Of a stretch of DNA of 64,000 nt, positions 32,337 through 42,574 are shown piece by piece. The stretch's first letter is position 1, and each line of letters opens with the position of its first letter. Location: contig JAJEKV010000111.1 in the NCBI GenBank assembly GCA_021234155.1, forward strand, positions 126,001-190,000, in the 5' to 3' direction. A model generated the notes under the pieces. That model was not told where the DNA came from, searched no databases, and saw nothing but the letters and a program-made list of their open reading frames with translations. Position numbers and translations under genes: made by a program. The DNA is from Isoetes taiwanensis (Eukaryota; Streptophyta; Lycopodiopsida; Isoetales; Isoetaceae).

Positions 32337-33400
32337 GTGTTCGGTGGTAACGCCAACCGCCGCAAGCATCACGGAGAACAAGTAGAGACAAGAAGAGGAG
32401 CAAGAGAGGAAGGTCCCCACTTCTGGACCGACTCAAGCTCGATTCGCACCGATTCCGAGGAAGAAGAAGAGCGTAACCAAGGCCGAAAGGCATTAAAAGG
32501 CGAGGAACCACCCGGAGGGACGATTAAAGGGACACAAGAACCCTCCGACTACCGTAAGAAAGTAGACTCGGTGATTGGGAAATGTTTGAAGGCCAGAAGC
32601 TCGAAAGCAATTCTCAGCGAAGAACAGCGTCGCATGGAGGCGAGGGCTTGGCTTGACGAGATGAGCCAATACGCAATGCCTATGGTATGAAGGATAAGGA
32701 TAAAGGCGGGGGCAACAAATAACCCGGCGGGAGCAAAGACGCATTTGGTGGAAGGGCTATGCCAAGGCTCATGGTTTAAGCAGGACGCTTGCGTGTTCAA
32801 GAAGTTTGCTAAAGCCTTCAAGCCATTATGTCCCAAGAGAGCACAAGTCCAAAGATGATGCAAAGAAGCTTCTACAGTTGCAGCGAAGGCAACAAGTCAA
32901 GATTTAAATACACAGTGGGAATTTATGAGGCTAAGGTCAGATGTGCCAAAGTTAGAGAGAAGCACGCAGGGAAAGCTACATTGAAGGTCCGAATGAGGAG
33001 ATCCGCAGTTTGTAAGGGCAATAAACCCAAGAACAAGATCGGCTTTAGTCCAAGGCAATAAGTTTGCAAGGAACAGACCTCGTAATAGTGGGCGTGAGGC
33101 AAAAGAAGATTACCAAGATAAAGGCAAGGCAAAGAAAGGCGCTTTTAGCCCGAGAACAAAATTCAGATCTCAGCTAGAGCCCCATATAGTGGCAATCAAG
33201 GGAAACAAAGCAGGAGAAGAAGTGTGTCCTTCAAAGACAAACAGAAGGGTCAAACTACTCCAAAGCAAAGGCGATCCTTTCAAGCAGCCATGCCCAAGGA
33301 AAAGAGACAGAGTGCATAGAAAAGCAGCCTTTGCTTCCTGTGTGTTTCCAGCCAAAGCCATAGGACAAAGAAACCGCCCATATGTCATGAGTGCAACATA
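32337..33400 (+). pseudogene. gag: gag (element Y)
   Basis: Homologous in order to W gag. The acidic/serine region with EEEERNQGRK is followed by DYRKKVDSVIGKCLKARSS and MEARAWLDEM (W: DYQKKVDSAMSNVWKTR, AWLDEM). After frame changes the C-terminal half appears at 32,900-33,010 (EFMRLRSDVPKL, YIEGPNEEIRSLV). The zinc-knuckle region (33,330-33,395) keeps CF...C and PYVMSAT, but the histidine and last cysteine are obscured by frame changes. Confidence 0.8.
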
Positions 33401-34060
33401 GCCAGCGTTGGGAGATTGGGACACTTTCTGACGACGACGGCCGAGGAGGCCCGCACTACATCTGTGGTGAGTGTCATATCTTTGCCGCAATAGATACAGA
33501 GCAAGCAGAGAGCCAGTATAAAGTAATTTCCACAGTGGGAAAGGCCAAGGCCAAGTCATTTATAGTCCTAATAGATTCGGGAAGTAGCCATAACTTTGCA
33601 TCTCCCAGAATGGTTCAAATGTTGAAGTTGAAACCATTAAAGTCAAAGCCAAGGCCCGCTTGTCTTAGCAAGTGGAGCAAAGAAGGCGCACGGCAGTAAA
33701 AGAATCAACTTTGACATCGACTTGCCGGGATTAAGATCCGTGATGGGGCAGAGGTAATGGGCATTGGCAAGTACGACTTGATAATAGGTATGGAGTACCT
33801 TGACCAGCAGGGCCATTATTGATTGTGGAAAGCTTTAAGGTGACCTTCCCAACACCCGACGGCAAGATCATTGAGATAACAGTAAAGAAGTTGTTCCCAT
33901 CATGCAAAGTATGTCTTCTAAACGGGCCGCTCAAGTGCATCAAGAGGAGCGGTGTAGCATACATCTTCAAGCTTGAGATTAGTGAGCCGGAATTGAAGGA
34001 AGCAAAGAAGACAAGATGCTCGCCAAGTTGCCGAGGCAAATAGCTGTTGATCACGAAAGT
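33400..34060 (+). pseudogene. aspartic protease (element Y)
   Basis: The open stretch 33,391-33,699 carries [19 protein letters not shown], the protease active site ([15 protein letters not shown]), then KLKPLKSKPRP. The later DLIIGMEYL-type block is at about 33,780. The following linker (33,819-34,043) matches the W protease-RT linker in outline. Confidence 0.88.
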
Positions 34061-34159
34061 TCCACCACCTCTTTCCGTGATGAGATCAAGCAGCCCCTCC
34101 TTATAGGGGAGTCGAAAAGCGAGATAGCACTCAACCGAACAAAACCCACAAGCAAGGCC

Positions 34160-35400
34160 CCATATAGAATGACAACGCAGAGTTGTCGGAGCTAAAGAAG
34201 CAGCTTGGTGAGCTGCCGACCTAGGTTTCATTAGACCTAGTGTCTCGCCGCTCGAGCTCCCATTCTTTTGTCAAGAAGAAGGATGGATCTTTGAGGATGC
34301 ATAGACTATAGACAGTTGAATAAGCACACCATTAAGAACAAGTATGCGCTTCCAAGATCAGATGACTTGATGGATCAGCCTTCAAGGAGCAAAGATCTTC
34401 CCAAAATCGACTTAAGGTCGCTACCACCGATACGGATAAAGGAGGAGGATATCCACAAGACCGCCTTCGTGACGCCGGATGGGGCATTATGAGTTCACAA
34501 AGGATGCCTTTCGCTTTATCAAATGCCCCCGCAACGCTCATGAGGCTCATGAACGATATCTTCGTGGAGTTCCCGACACCTTTGTGATTGTTTTCTTTGA
34601 TGACATTTTGGTGTATAGCAGATCCCTTTGAAGAGCACGGCAACACTTTGAGAAGGGTGCTAGAGAAGTTGAGGAGGCACCAGCTGGTACGCCAAGTTGT
34701 CGGCGCCACCGCAACGTAGAAGGTGGAATACCTTGGTCATGTGATCTCGGCAGAAGGCATCTCGACGGACCGCCAAGATTGAAGCAGTTGATTCAAAGGG
34801 TCGGCGCCAAGAATGTGCACGAGGTCGAAGTTTTCTGCCTAGCTGGTACTACAGAAGTTCGCGGAAGAACTTTTGCTAAGATAGCAGCCCCGCTAACGCA
34901 CTGACGAGGGCGTAGAAGGCGAAAGATTGGGTAGAGCATTGGCACAAGAAAGCCCAAAAGGGATTTGAATTGTTGAAGGAAGCTTTAACAACAGCCCCAG
35001 CCTTTAACCCCTCGCCGGACCCGAGAAAGATAAGCTTGTAGCAACGGATGCGAGTAAGATAGCTACAAAAAGGCTTATGCAAGAAGAGCGTGTGGTAGCG
35101 TGATGATTCCGTGAAGATGAACGACGCCGGTGACGCCGCCCAACCAACGCACGCATCGAATTGCTTGCGCTTGTCGTATGCTAAGAATATGGAGGCACTA
35201 CCTCTTGGGAAGGAAGTTCCAATTGATACCGACCATCGAGCCTCCAATATGTATTCACGCAACCACACCTCAACTGAGGCACGGGAGATGGATGGAGTTC
35301 CTCAAGAATATGACTTTGATATAGTCTACAAGCCTGGGAAGCTCAATGTGGTAGCAGATGCGCTTTCAAGGCATCCCCGACAACTAGAGTGCATTGCAAC
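34160..35400 (+). pseudogene. pol: reverse transcriptase and RNase H (element Y)
   Basis: Broken frames read [37 protein letters not shown]-like, AFVTPDG-like, IKCPRNA, VIVFFDDILVYS (catalytic YVDD altered to FFDD, both Asp kept) and LEKLRRHQL. The RT-RNase H link continues with KKAQKGFELLKEALTTAP. RNase H ends with YDFDIVYKPGKLNVVADALS at 35,310-35,370. There are many frame changes. Confidence 0.85.
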
Positions 35401-35499
35401 GCAATTTCAACGCCTCCAAATGACTTTGGTAAGAAGATTGAAGAGTCCTTGCCAATGGATGTGGATTTCGTGGAAGTATGGGTAAGCCTCTCTAAGGAG

Positions 35500-36660
35500 G
35501 CTAGAACAGATAAAGAGCGGGAGGCCTTCAAGCATTATAAGAAGGAAGGCAACCTGTTATACCATAAGAACAAGTTGTGCGCACCAATCATCAGTGTAAG
35601 GAAGTTGATCCTCCATGACACGCACAACAGCCCAATAGCCGGCCATGCTGATTCATGAAAACATATTTCAAAGCGCGCAGCAGCCTATTATTGGCCGAAA
35701 TGAAGAAGCAAATAGCTCGCTACATCAAGGAATGTCAGCTTATGCCGCCAGACGGCGAAGCAGCTTCAATTCCAGGGCATTAGAGCCATTAGCGGTGCCA
35801 AACGCTAAGTGGGAGGTCATCAAAGATGGATTTCATCACAGACTCCTAAGAACAGCGAGAGGCAAGGATGCCTTGATGGTAGTGGTCGACAAGTTGTCGA
35901 AGATGGCACATTTTGTGCCTTGCGTGACCACAGATACAGCCTATGGATACAAAGAAAGCTCTTCACCAAAGAGATCTTCAGGCTTCATGGCATGCCAAGG
36001 GAGATTATCTCCGACGAGATCCGGTTCATGAGTGCCTTTTGGCAAGACCTCTTTGCGACAATTCGCACTGCTATCCATGAGCACGGCGATCATCCTCGCA
36101 CGGATGGCCGCAACGGAGCGACCAACAGATCTTAGAAGACATGCTACGTAAACTATGTCCGAATAAGCAAAGTATGTGGGAAGAATTTATTCACTTGGTG
36201 GAGTTTGCATACAATAGCACCAAGCGTGAATCGTCCCAAATGTCGCCATTTATGATCAATTATGGCTATCGCTGTTTAACTCCGCATTAATTTGGCACAA
36301 CCCCGCGGTCAAAAGTAGAAGTTTCGCGAGCAGATGTTGGCCGATATGCGCAGCCTCGTGGAAGAGGTTCGAGGGTATCCGCTAGCAGCAAGAAGTCGAC
36401 AAAAAGAGCATTGCCGATAAGCATCGAACGGGTAAGAGAGTTCAAAGTTGAGATGATGTTTGGCTCAAGATCAAGGTAAAGCAAAGCGGCTCGATTGGGA
36501 ATTGCAAGAAGCTTGCTCCAAGGTGGGCGGACCCTTCGTAATAATCAAGAGAGTAGGTAATCAATCCTACAAGTTGGAATTGCCAAAGACACCTAAAGAT
36601 CCATAAGGTCTTCCACGTGAGTTTGTTGAAGAAGCATACCCAAATCCGCATCGAAGTTTG
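35500..36660 (+). pseudogene. pol: integrase (element Y)
   Basis: Zinc-binding region (NLLYHKNKLCAPIISVRKL, LILHDTHNSPIAGHAD, QIARYIKECQ). Core with VVDKLSKMAHFVPC (35,880), LFTKEIFRLHGMPREIISD and FMSAFWQDLF (36,020), then LEDMLRKLCPN, FIHLVEFAYNST and SPFMINYGY (36,150-36,270). C-terminus: KLAPRWADPFVIIKRVGNQS-like at 36,520, ending KVFHVSLLKKH-like at 36,620. Catalytic Asp positions are visible; the Glu region is frame-broken. Confidence 0.88.
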
Positions 36661-36689
36661 GACACTCCAACGTTGTTGGAAATGACTGA

Positions 36690-36916
36690 GGAGCAAATTT
36701 GAAATAGTTCCGTAAATGATTCTTGATAGAGCTTTTAAGAAGACAAGGAGGTCCGAATTCCTCCAAGATTTGGTCAAGTGGAAACACTTACCGCTGGAAG
36801 ACGCCACGCAGGTACTTAAGAAAGATTTAGTAAAGCAAGCACCCACAATTTATGGAGCAATGGGACGGCAAGGTCATCTCCTAAGAAATCGGCCTCGTGC
36901 ATGTCGATTTGTGTAG
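36690..36916 (+). pseudogene. chromodomain-like C-terminus of integrase (element Y)
   Basis: Following the integrase C-terminus, 36,700-36,916 reads VPKMILDRAF...EFLQDLVKWKHLPLEDATQVL. This matches the chromovirus pattern P-E-x-I-LD-R...LVKWKGLP-x-EDATWE, with the final WE replaced. It is degenerate or divergent, of the type that lacks some aromatic-cage residues. In chromoviruses this domain directs insertion to particular chromatin. Confidence 0.65.
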
Positions 36917-37760
36917 GTTAATTCTTGTATAGATTAATCTCGCGATGCAACCCATGCTTGGTATGGATCGCATGCAATCGATGATGAGACCACTACGGGA
37001 TCTCTAGGGCGCAGTAATGTCAATGTAGGCATGACCGCCAAGCCGCTGGGCGAGTGGAAGGTAGATTAGAAAGTCTACTGTCATCCACCTAAGTAGACGA
37101 CCGAGAAAAGAGGTCATTAAGGAATGCATTGATAGGGAAAGCACCTTTAGCCCCATATATGTTTTGATAGGAGGAATCCATCCTTTCACGCCCACGCTGG
37201 TAAGGATATCCTCCACGGGGGCAACTAGAGGTGTAGGCATGAGGGCATATAGGCATAGCAGGGCGCCGCCTCCACTACCATTATGGAAGATTCATCCTCT
37301 TCCTACTTTCGAGATTTAGCCATGCATTCATGTAGATAGGTGGGTTGGTCACCATATAACCAAAAATTTTTAATTAATAATTAATGGTACTAACGTAGTG
37401 TCGACCTCAAGCAGGCCAGTAGAGAGCCCTGAGGGCAAGGAGGTCGAAGATGAAGACTTGCAACACAAGTTTTGTTGGAATGTGTTGCAAGGAATGAAGA
37501 GTACCCTGACAAAGAATTATAGATATGAAATGTTGAAATTTTGTCTAACTTAACATAGTGAATAACTCGTTAATGGTGTTATGAATTGATAAGTATTCCA
37601 TAATATAATAACGAATAATGTTCTAAAAAGTAATTACCTTAGAGTAATCGTGATAAATGTATAAAGATTATATTGTAGGTATCACGCTGATTGCGTGGTG
37701 CGGTGTTAGAAGATCCCAAGGTGGGGAGAGACCAACGATGCCGCGGACAAAGATCATTTC
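36917..37760 (+). other. 3' untranslated region (element Y), shared with element X
   Basis: Non-coding, closely related to 46,362-47,510 of X (for example GATGAGACCACTAC at about 36,980 and 46,443). It supports X and Y being members of one family. Confidence 0.8.
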
Positions 37761-37773
37761 AAGGTGGGGAGAA
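37761..37773 (+). promoter_or_regulatory. polypurine tract (element Y)
   Basis: AAGGTGGGGAGAA directly before the 3' LTR start TGTGACG; the plus-strand primer site. Confidence 0.88.
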
Positions 37774-39306
37774 TGTGACGCTCCAAGACAAAGATACCCC
37801 CCAGACGACATTGTATCGCCATCGCCACGCCGCATTACACGCCACCCGACATTGACGGTACGCCAACGATAGCCAAAAGTAGCCCTAGGGGCAACTTACT
37901 AGGAGTGTTCATATATTATTAATGTGCACATGTGCACATTAATGAGGGCACACCTTCCATGTTGGCATATTTTGCCACCTAGCCACTAAAGGCAAGTGGG
38001 CCTTTCCACTATCCCACATGCCAAATTGGGTAATTGGAAACCCTAGCCTAAACCCCCATGTCTATTTAGGGTAGGGAAAACCCTAGCTTGCTAGTTTTCG
38101 CCTTAGGGTTTTAGAGCTCAGCTTTGGCTGCCCCAGAGCCAAAACCGCCCCCCATTGCCTGCCGAATTGCGCCATCGGGCCTCCCCTCGGATCAGCTCAA
38201 CAGATGGTTGAACTCAGTCGAGGAGCCACTCAAGGATCAGGGGAGTTTGGTCAATTTAATAGCTTAAACCGCCTTCTAGTCATAGAATCGTGAGGGTTTA
38301 GACTATTAAATTGCCCATAGTAGTTATCTAGATCTTAGATCTCGACACTAACTAAAGAACCTAACTCTATGATTGGATCTAGTTCTTTAGTTCTTCTCAG
38401 ATATATTTTGGATGATGTATTTCAGAACTCCTTGTATTGGGAAGGGGGTAGAGGCCCCTAAAGCTTGTAGTTGATGCTCCTAGAGTAGCCTCTCTAGCAC
38501 AATCGAGATTCGCCTGTACAAGAGCCACACCGGGTTGTGGGTGAAGGGGCGACCTGGCTAAGAAGGAGATTCATGTCCTCGACTTCTTGAACGATCCCCC
38601 CGGTGTGTAAAGCCTACCGGGATCATTGTGACTAGGTCCCGATGGCTTACCACCGAAAAGCGGTAAGGCATGGGCTCGACACCGTGAAGTGGTGTACACT
38701 TTCCAGCCGGGTTCACGAATACCGGGCAAAGGGCCCTCTAGTCACCTTGAGTCGCCATGTAGATCTCTCGAGGGAGTGATCCCTACCGCCCCATCTGGAC
38801 CGGGATGATGACCCCAGAATAGCCCTTCTTCGCTATGCACCCGGGCGGGCTACAGCCAGTCCCAACACTTTTCAGCCTACTCCAGTGTGTGCACAGAGGG
38901 GCGGATGGAGTGGACAACCCTATGCCATGTTCTTATGCCACCCAAATCCATTGCCATGAATTTCGCCTCAAGAACGAATCTCGAGACCCAAGCCGCCGGC
39001 CATCCTTTTGAGTCCGAGCCTTGGGTAGGATCCCCTATGTGATGTGCTGATCTTTGTCTATGCAGATATGAGGAGGACCATCCTTCGAGATGGTCACAGA
39101 TGTTGATGTATGTGCTACCGACATGTATGTTTACGCCTCGCAGCCTAGGTAGGCCCCGAGGGAGACGGGTAGAATGACACCTTCACTCTTCCCACCGAGA
39201 CTCAAGCGGTGCGCGGATATGTGGAGGGCCCTCAGACGCGATGGAGCCGGGTGGGGGAAGAACTAGTATACCTGCGAGTGCACCGTGATAATGGGGGGAC
39301 GCCACG
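37774..39306 (+). repeat. 3' LTR of element Y
   Basis: Begins TGTGACGCTCC and ends GGGGGACGCCAC. It is followed by the target duplication and by the remaining 50 bp of the interrupted X LTR. Confidence 0.92.
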
Positions 39307-39311
39307 TAACT

Positions 39312-39361
39312 CCCTCATTGTATACCGTGAGTGCACCGTGATATGAGTAGGGGACGCCACA
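39312..39361 (+). repeat. 5' LTR of element X (terminal 50 bp after Y)
   Basis: It matches the last 50 bp of the X right LTR (49,045-49,088), so the apparent 60-bp duplication at the end of LTR C is really the two halves of the split X LTR. Confidence 0.8.
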
Positions 39362-39376
39362 AAGGGTATCGTGAGC
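39362..39376 (+). promoter_or_regulatory. primer-binding site (element X)
   Basis: AAGGGTATCGTGAGC, an altered TGGTATCAGAGC, followed by the same GAGCAATGTTCTTGG leader as in W and Y. Confidence 0.7.
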
Positions 39377-39379
39377 AAT

Positions 39380-39398
39380 GTTCTTGGAGACCAAGAGC
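39380..39398. promoter_or_regulatory. post-PBS palindrome (element X)
   Basis: TTCTTGG-AGA-CCAAGAG, the same as in Y. Confidence 0.55.
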
Positions 39399-39618
39399 AA
39401 AGCACCGGCCATGCTCCCCAAGAGTACTAACTTGATAGGATCCTCAAACCCTCGAAAGTGGAAATTTTTTTCATTTTTGTAGTTTATGCTAAGCTAGTAA
39501 ATGCTTAAGTGGATTGGAATTTAATATTAGCACGCTTAGGTGAATTGGAACTTAATAAAACTAAAAAGAATGAGCCGGTAAGGTTGGAACTTAATAAAAC
39601 TAAAAAGAATGAGCCGTA

Positions 39619-39690
39619 AGGTGGTCTCACGTAAACCGTTCAATAACTAAACTTTTAGTTTTATGACGAGACGCTAAGTCGTGGAGACAT
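39619..39690 (+). repeat. family hairpin repeat X1
   Basis: GGTGGTCTCAC left arm and GTCGTGGAGAC right arm, upstream of the H3 remnant, as Y1/Y2 are in Y. Confidence 0.65.
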
Positions 39691-40029
39691 TGATGGAAAC
39701 AAATTGAAAAGTTATAGAATTAAAAAAAGTAACTTGGTAATTCAATCTTAGCCTAGGATCTAGCTAGACTAGTCTAGTTTTTCAATCTTTTGAACCTCAT
39801 CTTAAAAGAATTCCCGCGGTAGCGAGAATTGAACCTCCCACCCACAGGGTTGAACCCCCCCAAACCCCCCGCCAACCAACGAGGGCTGCATCGCTTATGC
39901 TTGAATTATAATTTTAATTAAAATTAAGCTTTAATAATGTTAGATAATATTAATGGCTAAGCCTTTAGATTTAGAACCAAGGCCCTTAAGCTAGATAGAG
40001 ACAAAGATCTCGATAGACACCGGACTCGA

Positions 40030-40248
40030 CGACATGATGCGCGACCAAACAGACCGGCCGACTTTCTCGACAAGGCGAAATGCCGAGGCCAAGGAGGCCA
40101 AGGAAATAGGAAGAGGAGAGGACAGAACGAGAGCGGGAGGCCAAGGCTCAAAAAGCAGCAGAGCAGAAGCTGGTCCAACATTTTGAAGACTCAACAGCCT
40201 GCGCTGTTCATGCGAAGCGAGTAACCCTCATGAGGGAAGGCATGTAAT
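40030..40248 (+). pseudogene. histone H3-like remnant, internally deleted (element X)
   Basis: The 3' half is open to a stop at 40,248 and ends EQKLVQHFEDSTACAVHAKR then VTLMREGM, the alpha-2/loop-2/alpha-3 start of H3, nearly identical to Y. At 40,033 the DNA (GCGCGACCAAACAGACCG) corresponds to the tail codons for ARTKQT with one base missing. The region between is only about 130 bp and Lys/Arg/Glu-rich, so alpha-N, alpha-1 and loop 1 are deleted. Confidence 0.75.
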
Positions 40249-40417
40249 TAGCTAGTTTAATTAAGGGAGATCCCCAGATATGTTGTAAATAATCAATAAT
40301 TTTGTTAATACATGATAATTTTGAGTAGTTTATGTGTCAAATCTGCTTAATTAGGACGAAGTTAGCAAGTAGTAGTTTTATTTTAGTAAAATAGATACTC
40401 TCGCACCAAAAAAAGTG

Positions 40418-40490
40418 TGATGTCTCACAGCCGCCACCGGGTCGCAAAACAAAAGTTAGTTTTGAAGCGAGGCGCAAGTCGTGAGACCTC
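40418..40490 (+). repeat. family hairpin repeat X2
   Basis: GATGTCTCAC and GTGAGACCTC arms flank GTCGCAAAACAAAAGTTAG and TTTTGAAGCGAGGCGC; the cleanest copy. Confidence 0.8.
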
Positions 40491-40616
40491 GCCCAAACTT
40501 GACCAAAACAGCCCAAATTGACCCAATAAGGGGTCGATTCTCACCTAATTTGATGAGCCCATCACCCTTACACCATTAGTTTACCCAAATTAGACACCTT
40601 TGATCGAAATGAGATC

Positions 40617-40690
40617 GATGTCTCACAAATACCGGGGTCGCAAAACAAAAAGTTAGTTTTGAAGCGAGGCGCAACCTCAGTGAGACCTCC
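40617..40690 (+). repeat. family hairpin repeat X3
   Basis: Second copy 200 bp after X2, with the same arms and core. The pair between H3 and ORF2 positions matches Y3/Y4. Confidence 0.8.
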
Positions 40691-40699
40691 AAACTTTGA

Positions 40700-42001
40700 A
40701 CCTCCATAACTTGAGCTACAGAGCTCCAAATCGCCTGAAAATTGTTGCAATAGGACCATTAGATAGCCTAGAATCCATTTATGACCTCAAATTAGGCTAG
40801 AAATGTCAAACCCCTAGCCCAAATTGACCAAAATTGCCCAAACCCTTGAATTGTTTTTCCAAACCGTAGTTTGTTTGTAGATAGAAGCCTACCCCATTAG
40901 TAGCTCAAATAAGTATTGCTCTCAGCCTCAAGCTGATACCTTACTCCTAGATGGAAGTGCCCAAGAACACCCCTTTGTTATAGTCATCTAGACCTCAAAG
41001 ATAGCAACCCAAGTCCAACCGCTTGGGTACATCACCTCCGCCATGCCAAAGGCATAAACCTTTGACCTAATTTCGTCCTTCTAATAGAGTTTGACTTATA
41101 TAGCCGCCACATTGACACTCCCTATTGCCGTGATACCTAGAAAGAAGCTAGAGTCTAGAACCGCCAAGCCGCCCAAGTGTAGAGATTGGACTCCCCCAAA
41201 CTAACTTTGTTAGGACCTTAGGGTATGCCTCAAACATCATGGAGGTCTTGCAAAACAACCCTCATTTCATGCCATACCACACGCCCTAATATCCATAGAC
41301 TTGTAGATTATAGATATGTTCTAGTAATGCCGCTTTCGAGCCACCTTGCTTGCTTATAGAGCCTGTAATGTTGTAGGAGAGCCCTTCAAGTAGACCTTAG
41401 ACTCTAGGGAAATACGAAAGCCGCTTTCACGCACGGGCCGAGCCACGTAAGAGCTTGAGGCGCAATTCCTTGAAGACATCAAGGTCCCACCGATGTACGA
41501 TATTTATAAGGAGAGGAGACCGAAAAGGCGCACTCAAGAGAGGGAAGCACAATGACAAACACCTCAACCGACAAACGAGTAGAACAGACACCACCGCCTA
41601 TCATCAACCTTCATCAAATGGGAAGAATATTTGGTAACCAACGGCATCAAGAATTTTCTAGGTGTCAACCTCCCGGCCATCACGACGAGGTCACATCGTA
41701 AAGAGGATCTCGACGCCTTCACCGACTCAACGCATTATGAGCTTCAAAATGGAGGAATGCAAGGCAGCAAAATATAGGTGCAGAAGAAGTTAGACATCGA
41801 TGCCGCTAGCATCACGAGCTAGGGGCGAGGGCATAACCTTCCGCCGAGGAGAGAATTCATGGCTACACAGAGCCGCATAGGAACCGGAGAGAAGACCACC
41901 TCGACTTTGCAGCCCAACAAGAGCTCAAGCGAATGTCGCAATGCCAACAAAAGGAGCCACCAAGCTAGGGCGCAACCACAAAGCACCTAAGGCTGACCAA
42001 G
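40700..42001 (+). other. unrecognised interior of element X
   Basis: A TTATATAG box occurs at about 41,096. Interrupted frames at 41,440-41,760 read LEDIKVPPMYDIYKERRPKR and YLVTNGIKNFLGVNLPAITT, which look coding-derived but match no family I know and do not align with ORF2 of W or Y. Confidence 0.4.
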
Positions 42002-42574
42002 ATGAGCTTCCAGCCCCTTTGCACCAGCCAGGAGACCACGAGGGAGGAGACGATATCGTGGAACATCTCCGACTTGAAGGCCTATATCAGCACTAGGGGC
42101 AAGATCAAGGAGGAGAATATTCCGCTCAAACAGGAATTCCGGACCCAGGAACACCTAGAAACCAAAGGAAGGACGGCTTTACTACGTCAGCCAAGGAGTG
42201 CGAGACTCGAATGGTTAGGACCCAAAGGACGGGAGAGACGACTTAGCCAGCAGATACAAATCATGCAAAGGCAACCAGAAGGAGCCATGGTAGGGACAAT
42301 AGAGATGACCACACTTCCAGGCACAGGAGAGGCACCTCAGAATGAAGCAAAGCCCAAGCAACAGGAGTCGCACTCAGAAATTCAACCTGCGGAGGAATGC
42401 CAATGCCTGCCTACCGACCACGATCTCAGAGCTTCGAAGACATTCAAGAATGCCCAACTGCAACAACAAGGTGATCCTACTCAAGCGATCAACGGCACTG
42501 CACATCGGCAACCTTGCAACGACACACCGCATGTAGGGACGTTGAGCGATCACCGCATTCCTTACTTAATTTAA
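42002..42574 (+). CDS. hypothetical 190-residue ORF (element X)
   Basis: ATG at 42,002 to a stop at 42,574. The product is Gln/Glu/Arg/Pro-rich without a recognisable domain, membrane segment or signal peptide. Being in the interior of a non-autonomous element, it may be a remnant of captured or gag-like sequence, or a chance frame. No counterpart in W or Y was found. Confidence 0.25.
   Translation: MSFQPLCTSQETTREETISWNISDLKAYISTRGKIKEENIPLKQEFRTQEHLETKGRTALLRQPRSARLEWLGPKGRERRLSQQIQIMQRQPEGAMVGTIEMTTLPGTGEAPQNEAKPKQQESHSEIQPAEECQCLPTDHDLRASKTFKNAQLQQQGDPTQAINGTAHRQPCNDTPHVGTLSDHRIPYLI

Larger units (their letters stand above)
26305..39306 (+). mobile_element. element Y: H3-carrying autonomous-type Ty3/gypsy, nested in the X LTR
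   Basis: LTRs at 26,305-27,840 and 37,774-39,306 (about 1,535 bp each), both starting TGTGACG. Target duplication is GAACT (26,300-26,304) against TAACT (39,307-39,311). Order: LTR, PBS, palindrome, two hairpins, TATA, H3-like gene, two hairpins, TATA, ORF2, gag, protease, RT, RNase H, integrase, chromodomain-like segment, 3' region, PPT, LTR. It is about 13.0 kb. This is the only copy here with the complete gene set, though the frames are heavily interrupted. Confidence 0.92.
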
